From NCBI RefSeq assembly GCF_023159225.1, contig NC_063181.1, forward strand, positions 7,523,606-7,587,605: DNA of 64,000 nucleotides, given 5' to 3'. The notes under the pieces were generated by a model, which saw nothing but the letters and a program-made list of their open reading frames with translations, made no database searches and was not told where the DNA came from. The stretch comes from Perognathus longimembris pacificus (lineage: Eukaryota; Chordata; Mammalia; Rodentia; Heteromyidae). Position 1 is the stretch's first letter. Each line of letters starts with the position of its first letter. Below, piece by piece: positions 42,765 to 53,234 of the stretch. The translations under genes were made by a program, and so were the position numbers.

Positions 42765-44760
42765 GAACTCCAGGTAATGTCATGAACCCCAATGAATGCT
42801 CCAGACCAGAGCGATTAAAGCTCCCCATCATTCTTGCAATCATGGCCCTTGATTTCTATGAATCCCTTCTGTGTCATCCAATAGTGAGTGAGGGAAACTT
42901 CACAGAGCACAATTGCTGACGGCTGAACATTTCTATTTTCATGGACAAGCAACCCAGAATTCTTCAAATCAGCCTATCAGCTAGTCATTGAGGCACCATT
43001 GGGAAGACATTTTGGAGCACAGAGCCTACATGTAAACCTTGCTTCCTAGGGGAAAGCCCACTCTCCCAACCCCTGACATTTCACGTCATGCTTGGTTTGT
43101 AAATGCTGGGTTGGGATTTTGCACACATGATCCCCATTTGCTCCTCCTAATGACACTGAAATGCCAGGCCCATGGAGCTAGTGTCTCTGCCCACAACTCA
43201 GTAGATAAGGGCACTGAGGTTCAAAGGCTGTGGTGCTGGGAAGTGACAGGATCTCGTTTTGTCTCGGGTCTCCTGATGTGAAGTCGGAGCACAGTGTCTC
43301 CTGTAACAGTCACTCCTAATCACTGGCCCAAGTGTAGTTGGAAGGCAGTGACCTAAGGACCGGGTCACTCAAGTGAAGTACATGTGAAATTAGACTGCGG
43401 AGGGACTAACAGGCTGGTCCTCCAAGTTCTGGCTTAGTCTCCAATGTTCAGTGTCTCCCCCAGGAGGTACCGAGCCCATTCTTCATGCGCAGATTCATTC
43501 CATACTCATTGCTAGGCAAAGACCACCTGTTCCTAAAACAAGGAAAAAAAGATGGCTGGTCATTTATATGCAGCAAGTCTATCAACACTGCTTTAACCCA
43601 TCACTCAAGGAACAGCTGTCCTTAAAGTTACTCTAGCTCCTAACTATCTGAAAAGAATAGGACTCAAGGAAACAAAAGAACACACATCACACAAAAAAAA
43701 GGAATTTTCCCCCCTGAACCCTACACCTTCCAGAAATAGCCTTGATGTCAAGCAATAAAAATAAAGATAATATTTTGAAGGTCTGGGATGGAGAAACAAG
43801 TAAAAAATAGAATGTTTAATCAATGAAAACATTCTTGGAATCCAAAACATCTGGGAGAGCCTAGCCTCAGTGGCTGGGGGGGAGCCGGAAAAAGGGGGGT
43901 TGGGGTGATGGGATACTTGACATTTTCACCCTGAGCTTATCTAGAGCTGCAGCTGAGCAACCTGCTCTTAAAAGCCTGAGTAAGCCCACATGGTACCTGC
44001 TCACTTTTTCTTTTTTTACTAACTACAAGGATATCTCTCACTTTGACAAAGACCAAGATGCAGTTGACCAGATTATAAATCAGAGGGGGGAGGGGGACAA
44101 TTATACAGGCTATGAGATTTAAAATAAATAAATAAATAAATATGTATATATAGCCTCCACCTAATCTAGTAGATCTAACATCTTGGGACATTTTTTAATG
44201 TACACAGTGTACTGGAAAGTATTACAGTGGCATCCCAATTAATGTGGAGAACCAGGTTCTTTTTCTGCACACTGATAGAGACTTCCCTGAATACTAATGA
44301 TAATTTCGCAGTCACATCAGAGCTAACTTGATAGGTATCGATGATCTGACAGTGGTATTCCAACTCCCCCTTGTTTTCTTCCACTCATCCCAAGACTAGG
44401 TTTTAATACCAAAGAGAATTTCATGATGAAGATCGTCACCCTCCTCCTGTGACTTAAATGAGGAGGAATCTGCACATGGCCTGCATTTCTTAACCTGACC
44501 CCTCCCCCCATCCCACTGCTCCCCCCCCCCCCACCCCGGCCATTAAAGTGGACAGTAGCTACTACTTAGCCCAGGAAAGCCATTGATCAACCCACGTGTG
44601 CTGCAGACTCACCTTTCCCCATGCTGTGGAGACTGTCCTTTTCTCTGCTTTATCCTTTGACTGCAATACAAAAAAAAACTGGAAGTAGAGGGGAGGGCTA
44701 GGGAATGAATTATTAGAAGAGTAGAGGCCAATAAATGGATTGAGGATCAAGAGTATGAGA
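42765..44760. other. Unique sequence
   Basis: A degenerate MIR/L2-like part may lie at 43090-43290. AAAT units lie at 44121-44143 and a run of 13 C at 44521-44534. No gene is recognised. Confidence 0.45.
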
Positions 44761-44764
44761 CATA

Positions 44765-45058
44765 GCCAGGCCCTGGTGACTCATGCCTGTAATCTTAGCT
44801 ACTTGAGAGGCTAAGTTCTGAGGATCATGGTTCAAAGTCAGCCCAGGCAGGAAAGTTGGAAGATTCTTGTTTCCAATCAATCAGCAAAAGGAAGAAGAGA
44901 TAGGATGCTCAAGTAGTAAAAAAACAAAAAACAAAAAACTAGCCTTGAGTAAAACAAAGAAATGGTGCCCAGGACCACAAAAAAAATGTTTGAGGCTAGC
45001 CTGTGCTACACAGTTCAAGGCCAGCTTTGGCTATACAGTAAGTTCATGTGTCATAAAA
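44765..45058 (+). mobile_element. B1-like/Geo SINE followed by a B1 fragment
   Basis: The head GCCAGGCCCTGGTGACTC with CTTAGCTACTTGAGAGGC is followed by a right monomer interrupted by an A/CAAA expansion (44918-44940). A second B1-like piece, GAGGCTAGCCTGTGCTACAC with CAAGGCCAGCTTTGGC, lies at 44990-45050. Confidence 0.78.
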
Positions 45059-45069
45059 AAGAAATTAAT

Positions 45070-46290
45070 CAAAGGGCATGAGTAACTTGGGAATTGCTAT
45101 GCTTTGCTCGCATTTGATTTGCTCAACATAGCAGAGTATCCTGTATGGAGAACACATGAGAAATAGCTTATGAGTGGAAATAGAGCCAAATAAGTATACA
45201 CCATTAATACTATGAAGACAAGAAAACAGGGGCACAGCAAGGTCACAGCCATTGCTCGCCCCACATTCTGTAGCACTGCCTTGCTAGCAGGTGGATTTTC
45301 CTCTTGGCCCCAAGGGTTTGCAGCCTCTGCTTGGAAAAGGCCCGTCCTGCTCACGGCTTCACACTCAATGCACCTGCGGCTGGCCCAGAGCCTCAGCAAC
45401 CAGCAGGCGCGTGTGACCCCCGGACACTGTCCCTCCGTGCCACTTCTACAGAAAGAGGAGATTCTGAGAAACGGGAGACTTCGGGGGACAAAGCTCAGGG
45501 CTCCCTACATATGCTTTAGACATCTGTGCACAGCAAATCTTACTTCCTTGTTTCTATTTTTAAAGGTGTTACTAGGAAAGTCTTAATTCGGCTCAATTGC
45601 CCATTTGAAAGCCCGTGATTTGGGGCGCGGCAGGACTCTTGGATGGCACGTGAAGCCTGCGTTGCCGCAGGATTGCTGCAAGAGCTAAAACTGTAGCATC
45701 AAAGCGGTGGTCAATTCCTGTCTCCGAGTGACGCTTTCCTCCGTGGAGAATTCTGGCTCTTCCTGACGCCAGCTCTCTGCAGTACGTTGCTTTCCCAGTG
45801 TGCTGTTTTGCACACCGGAAGACTTCCCTGACTCTATCCTCCACATTCCCAGAATTCCCTGCAATGCAATCTTCAGCGAGGACCATAGGTTCATATTATG
45901 TTAAGCCTTAAGGTTACAGGAAGTGAATTATATACCACTCAGAAATACAGGAAGTCTGACATGCGCTTGGAATGAAACCAGCCCATGGAAGCCTAAGTGT
46001 TCTATTCATTTGCTTTTATTTGCTTATTTATGGTAAAATTCTATGATGAGCCAGGAGCTGAATGAGCCATCACCATGGCCTTTTTTAGTCTCCAGAATGG
46101 TGAGAAAGAAATCTCTCTTGTTTAAGGCACCTACTCAGTCTATGCCATTTTGGTCATATCAGCCCCAAAATGACTGTGACAGGGCTCCTGATTCATTTGA
46201 TTATATATAAATGTTATGTGCTACCTCAATTAAAAACAAAAAAAAAGGAAGAGAGGAATGGAAACAAGCATCGAGAGAGGAAAGAAGAGA
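45070..46290. other. Unique sequence with a CpG-richer block
   Basis: 45230-45470 and 45600-45860 are GC-richer and hold scattered CpGs (GGGGCGCGGCAGG, GTTGCCGCAGG). A 124-codon plus frame and 97-100-codon minus frames here show no domain. Could be a regulatory block. Confidence 0.4.
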
Positions 46291-46296
46291 GGAGAA

Positions 46297-46361
46297 AGGG
46301 AGGGAGGGAGAAAGGAAAGAAGGGAGGGAGGGAGGGAGGGAGGGAGGGAGGGAGGGAGGGA
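46297..46361. repeat. (GGGA)n tract
   Basis: About 65 bp of GGGA units within a larger purine-rich block starting at 46236. Confidence 0.95.
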
Positions 46362-46374
46362 CAGAGAGAAACCT

Positions 46375-47160
46375 AAGCTTAGTCTTCTGTAGTGACCAGG
46401 GCCTTGGTGTCATAGATGTGGAATCATTGGCAGAGAATAAGATCCGCCCATCCCGAACAATGCAGGACTATTTTAGAGTTCTGCGTGAGCAGTTGACAAC
46501 CTTCATAGCCCAAGGCCATCGCCCTGGACAGTCTATGGGATAAAGGGACAAGCCCATGACTGAATGAGGAGGGCATCAGTCTAAGCACGGAGCCCCAGAG
46601 AACAGCAGCGCGTGGAGAACCAGCAAAACACAGTGTCATCAAAGGAGGCATATCTCACGACAGAAACCCAGTTCGTCATCTCCCAAGCACACCAATGCAT
46701 AGGCTGTGCTAAGGAAACAAAACAAACCTGAACTAACGGGTAAAATCGGGAATGCATGACAGAACCAAACCATTACGGCTTTCACACCTGAGAAAATGAA
46801 CGTGGTAAGGCTTTGCAACAACTGTGAGAATGCAGTCGTTAGCTATGAAGATGATTTGGCAATGACAAGGTGGAGGAAGGAGAAGAGGGAAAATGTGTGA
46901 GGGGCCTGTGCAGTAACTATTTTATGTCACCTTCACTGGGCACACAGACACCCAGAGAGCTGGTGAAACACGGGTATTTTGCAAGATCTGAGTCTATAGA
47001 TGAGCAAAGAAGGCCTCCCTCGCCAATGCAAGGAAACGTCACCCAATCCTCATGCGAGGAGGCCCGACAGTGAATTCACAGATGCTAGGATCCCCATCTT
47101 CTCCTGACTTCAGTTGTCAGCCATCCTGGCTTCTTGGCCTGCAGAATCCATCTGGGGTTT
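46375..47160. other. Unique sequence
   Basis: No repeat or gene recognised. Confidence 0.5.
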
Positions 47161-47164
47161 GTTA

Positions 47165-47620
47165 TTATTATCATTATCACCTTTAAGTAGTTGTATCAAG
47201 GGATTTGAATTCAATATACCAGTTTATGACTACAACGTATCTTGATCAATGTCACCCCTTTGCATCATTCTTCCCATTTTCACATTTGTACACCGCGTTC
47301 GCCCACCCTTCCTATTTCTGTTCACCTGCCCTCGTTCCCCGTGACATCACCTCTTTCTGACAAAACATTGCAGCTTCCTGGTGTTCATTTTGTTGTAACT
47401 GTAAGTTAGGTGTTCAAAGGAGTTACACCACTGGAATCTTCCCTCTGCATAGACCATACATTAGTCCATTTGAACCTTATATACCCCATACGTGTTTACC
47501 ATCCAGATCCGACTTGTGCCCCAGGTCTCTCCGAGCCCGACTTACCTCACATTACATAATGTTTTCCAAGCCATCTAGTTCCCTGAAAATGACATCGTTT
47601 AGTTTATCAAACTGGGACTT
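47165..47620 (-). mobile_element. Probable diverged L1 3' UTR, minus strand
   Basis: The reversed end (GTAGTTGTATCAAGGGATTT, GACTACAACGTATCTTGATC, AATGTCACCCC) has the same layout as the L1 3' end in the chimeric insertion at 24977, and is followed by the usual pyrimidine-rich strand (CCCACCCTTCCTATTTC, CCCTCGTTCCCC). The match is by layout. Confidence 0.45.
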
Positions 47621-47768
47621 GATAAACTACCAACTGACACCAACGCCTCCTCCCCCATCCCCCTTCACAAATACCCATGGCAAATAGCAGATGGGTAGAA
47701 CTAATAGCTTTCATAACCATGTGAAGCAGCTCCTACAAATATATATCACAAAGATTGTATATGTATGT

Positions 47769-47790
47769 ATACACACACACACACACACAT
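47769..47790. repeat. (AC)n microsatellite
   Basis: Ten AC units after a short ATGTATGT stretch. Confidence 0.9.
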
Positions 47791-47795
47791 AGATA

Positions 47796-47985
47796 TGCTC
47801 CTCTACTTACAATGGAGTTATATCCAGTAAACCCTCCATAAGTTGAAACATCCTAAGTGAATGTGACACATCTAACTCACCAAACGCTGTAGCTTAGCAA
47901 CGTGTTACACTGTAGAGTACAGGTTCTTTCCTCTGGAGTTCACTTGGCTGACAAGCTGCGTTCATGTGGTCCTAGGCATATTTCA
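47796..47985 (-). mobile_element. Tigger-like DNA transposon remnant
   Basis: GCTCCTCTACTTACAATGG, AACCCTCCATAAGTTGAAAC, ATCCTAAGTGAATG, CATCTAACTCACCAAACGC and TAGCTTAGCAACGTG follow the reversed 3' part of a known mammalian DNA transposon that ends …CGTAAGTCGAGGAGCA. Confidence 0.65.
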
Positions 47986-47989
47986 GGAA

Positions 47990-48073
47990 AATATCAGGAT
48001 TAAGAACTCAGAGTAGGCCTTCTAATGAACATGCAGCACTTCTGTAGCATCATCAAGCTAAAGCATTGTCAAG

Positions 48074-48107
<34 letters not shown>

Positions 48108-49085
48108 AGTGCACACACCTATACACACATAGATGTCCTATTGGTTCTGCACAGCCAGGTCACCTGAAAGAACAGTAAGCCTTAAAAAGAAAAGGTAAGC
48201 ACATGTTAAAGTCAGCTTTCCTCACATTTTATCTTGAAGACCAACTCGATTCAATCAACAAAGAAAGTGCATTCCGAGCAAATAAGACTTCCTCACAGGG
48301 TGATTCAACCACTACTCAGCACGAGAAGAGGAGAGCAAGAAGACTAAGAGTGTAACTGGGTGGGGTGGGGGGGGGGGTAGCTCCTTAGACCCAATGACCA
48401 GGCAAAGTCCCTGGAGCCAAGATCCGTGCTGTTCCTTTTTGTCCTTGTGAGTCACCTGGTGGGACGAGAAGGCTCCCATTACATCTTACCCTGGGGAAGA
48501 AGGGCTGCTAAGTGCACGAGTGACGTCAGTCGGGTGATAATCGTGCAGATGTTACTCAGGAGGATGCTTGGCTGGTACTGGCCACCTTTCATCTGCAGCA
48601 TCTTGTAACACTTGACAGGAGATAGTTAATGAGGCCTCCTGAGGCTCTGGGCAGGAACGGGCATTTCAGACTGTGCTTACGTGCGTGCCTGTGTAAGAAG
48701 AAATGCTCATGGACTAATTACTTTGCATTTGTATTCATCATCTCCTTTCACAGGAGTTCTCAAAGTAATTTCCCAAGGTAAGTAGGGGAGTTAATTGCTT
48801 GGTTCCTGGGAGGCCCATAGACTGTATGGAGCATGAGGACCTCGCCATAAATCATTTCTTCCTGGGGTCCCTGACAGTTGGGGAACCTAGAGCAGGATGA
48901 TTAAGCAAATGGCAGGGCAGTCCAAGGACTGCTTGTCACAGGATCGTGTAATGTTGCAGCTGAACAGGGCATTAAACCTCACATAGGGTCGCTCTGTCCA
49001 CTAAAGCAAGGACATGATGCCTTGTAAATTGTGCCAAGTGGAGTTGACACATCAGCTCTAGGCCAGACCAGGGTGAGTATAAGGA
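47990..49085. other. Unique sequence with a (TG)n tract
   Basis: (TG)n with one T interruption lies at 48074-48108, and a G-run at 48366-48378. The part at 48600-48800 is repeat-free with TTAATGAGGC and GGACTAATTACTTTGCAT, an octamer-like plus homeobox-like pairing, and could be regulatory. Confidence 0.45.
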
Positions 49086-49089
49086 AGGA

Positions 49090-49205
49090 TATACAATGCA
49101 CATTGGGCACCTCCAATCTGAGAATCGGAGCTGTTTCAAAATCCAAAAACACTTTGGTCATCAACATGATTCCATAAGTGGAAAATTCTACCCTTAACCT
49201 CAAGT
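49090..49205 (+). mobile_element. Tigger-type DNA transposon remnant
   Basis: TTTCAAAATCCAAAAACACT, TTGGTCATCAACATGATTCC and CATAAGTGGAAAATTCTAC match the family pattern …CAAAATCCGAAACTTTTTGAGCGCCAACATGATGCCACAAGTGGAAAATTCC…. Confidence 0.75.
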
Positions 49206-49229
49206 CTTAATCAAAGTACAGTTACGATA

Positions 49230-49385
49230 AAAGTAAAAGGGAAGCCTTCAGAGGTGTGGAAAGGGGAGAAGGAGAAGCAAAGGAAGGAGAAGATGACTAT
49301 GATTAACGCATGTTACATGCATGTATGGAAATGCTATAGTGGAGCCCAGTATTTTACACAATTAATATATGCTACCCAATTTTCA
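49230..49385 (+). mobile_element. Rodent L1 3' end remnant
   Basis: A purine-rich tract (GGGGAGAAGGAGAAGC) is followed by ATGCATGTATGGAAATGCTA, AGTGGAGCCCAGTATTTTAC and ACAATTAATATATGCTACC. This is the layout of rodent L1 3' ends (…ATGTATGAAAATG…AATGAAACCCATTACTTTGT…AATATATGCTAATAAA). Confidence 0.7.
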
Positions 49386-49389
49386 AAAA

Positions 49390-50695
49390 GCAAACAGGCA
49401 CGTTAAAAGTAGTGTACAGGAAGTATGAAGTTGAATAAGATATGTATATAAGAGATGTTCACCCTGTACTTATATGTACTGTGAGCACGCAGCTCCATAT
49501 TTTTCTCTCACATGCGTCACACTCCTATCACACACTCATAAACATGCACAGCCACTCCAAGAACACTGGAGAAGAAGCACGTTGTGTCTTCCTAGCCTCT
49601 TCCCTGGGCGTCCTACTTAGGCCCCTTCATAAAGACCGCAACTCCTCCATTCTTTTCCTCCTTCCTCCTCTCACAATCTGCTGTTTTGTAAAATGGATTC
49701 CAGCCACTGGGAGAGAGATTTCAGCCCAATCAAGTGCTACATCCAATGAGATCTCTTGACAATCTCCCTTTGACCTAGTTGTTCCGACCGGGTGCACAAA
49801 TGCGGGGCCTCGCTTGCCATGTCGGATATTTGGTCTCCTCATCTCGATGAATCCAGAGACCGTCTCTGCTGCACAGGACTGTAGAGATTTCATGAAACGA
49901 TACAGGAAAGAACGTGAAAGGCCTTACAAAACATGAGACCTTTCTAGCACTCCTCCCTAGGGTCTTAACGTGAGTATTTTAAAACTTTTGTAATATGAAT
50001 GTGGAGCATTGAGTTGGGAGAATATTTGAGGTGAGATCAAGTGATGTCCCATTTTCCTACAACCACACGTAGGCAAGCGCCTCTGTTCCACCCACGTGTC
50101 TACACACGCACACATGCACGCACGTTTTTAATCCCTAAAGCTACTCCAAATGTCCTACTTTGGTACCAAGTACATACTTACATATCATTCTGACTCAACT
50201 GGGAAGTGGAAAATTCCCCCAACAAAGTCTTCCCTTTGGTGTCCATTTTGGGGTTGCTGTGCGGGACAGACCATGGGGACAGTCTCATTTGTCCTGCACC
50301 ACCTGGTGGACTCCGCCTGGAGATACAGGGTCTGCAATTGCCAGAGCTCCAGAAGCTTCCGGCCCACTGCATGTGGAGAAGGGGAGGGCGCGTCCTCCCT
50401 GGGTAACTAGGGGCTACTCAGCATCAATGAGGAAAAGAGGCTCTGCAAGGGCAACAGGAAAGAATCCAATTCACCTTTTGTTGTGAAACAAGAAAAGAAA
50501 AGAAACAAACATGACACAACCTACCGAAGTGGCCCTGCCTTTCCCAGTAGCACCAACGGTCAGTGACGACTTTAAGACATGGTTCTCAACTGGTTCTTCT
50601 TACCATAGTGTGGATTTCTTGAGGAGAGGGATACTATCTTTTGTATCTTTGCACCATTGCCATCCTCTTCAATTCCTGCCTCCATCTGTCTCTTG
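49390..50695. other. Unique sequence
   Basis: Frames on both strands at 50150-50486 share a GC-richer block and have no recognised domain. Confidence 0.45.
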
Positions 50696-50699
50696 TTTT

Positions 50700-50792
50700 G
50701 TCTCTGCTGTCTCTGTGTGTGTGTCCCTCTCTCTGTGTGTCTCTCCCCTCCTCTCTCCCTCTCTCTCCCTCTCCCTCTGCCTCTCTCTCCTG
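50700..50792. repeat. CT-rich tract with TGTG units
   Basis: CTCTCTGTGTGT units followed by CTCTCTCCC units. Confidence 0.85.
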
Positions 50793-50794
50793 CA

Positions 50795-51455
50795 TACACC
50801 AAAGAAGACTGAGGAACATGCTCAATGACTGTTTGCAGTCATACTAAGCTCGCAAGAAAGAGTTGGGTTTTTGACTGGACTGCCATGAGATGTGCCATGC
50901 CAACAGGAAGTATGCATTTATCTTTCTCCCCGCCCCTTTTCTCCCCCAATGAAACAGCAGAAGAGATGGGAGCCCCCATCCTGGCTGGAGAGCAGATGCA
51001 ATGTGGCTCCAGGCAGTGACCCAGGAGGTCCTGCCGCTCCAAGGTGGAGGGAGTGCTCCCAGCTGCACTGAGCCATCCCAAGTCCCTACCCCCAGCTCAT
51101 TAGTCTGACAGCCTCACATTAAGACATCTCCACATCCCCTCCTGACCTCCCCCGCCCCCATCTTGCTATAGAACTGCCTTTCTCCTTCATAGGAATCCCA
51201 GATATTCATTTTATTTTGCATTTATCTAGCCACCAACAGAAGAAAGGAGCGAGATCTCGCAAGACCCAAGAGTTTTACACAAACACAAAAACAATTTCTG
51301 CGAGGTTCATAGGAGGGGAGTTGTCCCCAGGTACGTTCAGCAAAGTATCTGTCCTGTTAGACTAGTGAGACACACAATGTAGCCTCAAGTCAACGATGGT
51401 TGGAAACATTGAATTAAAGAAATGAAGACCAAACTTTGTTTCCTTTCATTTCCTT
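50795..51455. other. Unique sequence
   Basis: No gene recognised. It ends where L1 coding sequence begins. Confidence 0.45.
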
Positions 51456-51459
51456 ACAG

Positions 51460-51824
51460 AAAGCAAGAGAAAGACATAAAAGGGATCAAAATAGGGGAAA
51501 AAGAAGTAAAATGATTCCTATTTGCAGATGACCTGATCCTGTATTTAAAGGACCCTTTAGACTCCTCCCTCGGTACAGCTGATTCAAAACTGTGGTAAAA
51601 GCCAGGTGCTGGTGGCTCATGCCTGTAAAATCCTAACCACCCAGGAGGCTGGGACCTATGGATTGCAGTTCAAAGCCAGCCCAGGTGGAAAGTCCATGTG
51701 ACTTTTATCTCCAACAAATTACTCACAATAAGCCAGAAGCAGAGCAATGGTTCAAGTGGTAGAACACTAGATCAAGCACAAATGCTCAGGAACCAAGCCT
51801 GGGGCCAGAGTTGAAACCCCAGAA

Positions 51825-51876
<52 letters not shown>

Positions 51877-52290
51877 TTGAGGGAAATAGCAGGGTATAAA
51901 ATCAACCCACAAAAACCATCAGATTTTCTTTATAGCAACAACAAGAAGACTGAGACTGAAATCAGGAAATCAACTCCATTTGCAGTACTCTCAAAAAGAA
52001 AAAAAAAATAAAGCAACTATAAAAATTTAAAGGAAATCAAAGACCTCCCATGCTTCTGGATTGGCAGAATATCGTGAAAACAGCAAAAGTTCTCAAAGCC
52101 ATCTACAAATTCAATGCAACACCCTTCAAAATCCCAATATCATTCTCCAAGGACAGAGAAAACAATCTAAAAAATCCACTGGGAATCACAAAAGGCCCCA
52201 AACTGAAAACAATCCTGAACAGAAAAGTAGTTCTGGGGTATAAAAATGCCACACTTCAATGTCACACTTAGAGATATACTAATTAAAACA
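51460..52290 (+). mobile_element. L1 ORF2 remnant, broken by a SINE and deletions
   Basis: L1 ORF2 encodes the endonuclease-reverse transcriptase that copies L1 and SINE RNAs. Here 51462-51580 translates around the RT catalytic block (FADDLILYLKDP, the usual FADD core). 51880-52000 gives AGYKINPQK and FLYSNN. 52030-52250 gives CFWIGRI and AIYKFNATPFKIPISF. The order follows ORF2 downstream of the FADD box. It carries a SINE insertion (51601-51874), frame changes, and a gap of about 30 codons near 52005-52025, and has neither the endonuclease part nor ORF1. A dead copy. Confidence 0.93.
51601..51874 (+). mobile_element. B1-like/Geo SINE with an (AC)n tail inside L1
   Basis: The head GCCAGGTGCTGGTGGCTC is followed by a right monomer from about 51730 and an AC tail of about 25 units (51825-51874) in place of poly-A. 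L1 coding sequence resumes immediately after. No clean duplication is visible. Confidence 0.88.
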
Positions 52291-52299
52291 AATGGAGCT

Positions 52300-53130
52300 T
52301 TTAAGATGGAGAAATGAAGAAAATGAGACCAAAGAATAGCCAAAATATAAGAGTGTATACTCATATCATCTTGGAGTTAGGCCTTCTTAGCAAGATTTAA
52401 AAAACAAAGTCAGAATTTATCCTATATGTCAGTCAATGTGTCTCCAGAACCTACACTTTAAGTATTTTGATGTACAAGTACATAAACATTGAAATAAAGA
52501 ATTATCTATGGATTAGGAAATTTAGAAGACCATGACACAAATACCATTGCAGTTTAGCTTCAGCAATTATCAAGAATATTTAAATATATATGACACCATT
52601 TTAATATATCAAATTTTCAAGTATCTTAAATAGTCCAAGCTGAAATTTGAAGTGCACTGATATTCCAAAAACTTCCTTGGCAACAAATATATCAAAATCC
52701 TTAAATTTTGGAAGCCCTTAAGTTTTTATACTAAAGAATAAATTATGAATGTCCATAATTTATCAATTCATAATTTAATAACAAAGATGTTGAAGAAAGA
52801 AATACTCAAAAGAACAAACTATTGGCTATAAATTATCTTAGAAAGAAAATGCTTTAATAAATGGTGACATACCTATATAACCAAAACACTACACGATTAT
52901 GAAATATACCATAAAATATTGGGGAGATCTTCTGATACCTTGCTGAAAAATAAAATCCAAAAGTTTTATGAACAATATAATCTAAAATGTTATTAGTAGG
53001 TGTCTGGGGATGAGAAGATCTAAGTGGTTTTTATGTACTTATTTGTACTTGTCTGTACTTTTCAAATTTTCTGCATGAGATCCTTTTGTAATAAGAAAAG
53101 CACAATAAAAGCATTATAAATTAATAGAAA
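52300..53130 (+). mobile_element. AT-rich, probable ancient LINE 3' UTR
   Basis: Very AT-rich. The last part (GGTGTCTGGGGATGAG, TTTTTATGTACTTATTTGTA, CTTTTCAAATTTTCTGC, ATGAGATCCTTTTGTAAT) resembles the 3' UTR of old L1 elements (…TTTTCTAAATTTTCTACAATGA…). The middle is too diverged to place. Confidence 0.45.
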
Positions 53131-53150
53131 ATTGCTTCTTTTCTCTGCAG

Positions 53151-53231
53151 AGTGATTTTATACGTGAGTCTCAGCTATTGTCAGATGCCATTCGAGTTTG
53201 CACTATAAAATCCAATAACGCACATTCTCTG
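53151..53231 (+). other. Candidate 81-bp cassette exon
   Basis: A pyrimidine tract and CAG acceptor (TTGCTTCTTTTCTCTGCAG) end at 53150. A consensus CTG|GTAAGT donor starts at 53232. The 81 bases are 27 whole codons, open only in the frame that begins at the acceptor; the other two hit stops. The peptide begins SDFIRESQ and ends NAHSL. A branch-point-like TTAAT lies about 30 bp upstream. I do not recognise the peptide. It is the strongest exon-like signal in the window but remains a prediction. Confidence 0.4.
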
Positions 53232-53234
53232 GTA

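Noticed and set aside
45593..45886. 97-codon minus-strand frame in a CpG-richer block
   Set aside because: Composition explains the open frame and no family is recognised. The block is kept only as possible regulatory DNA.
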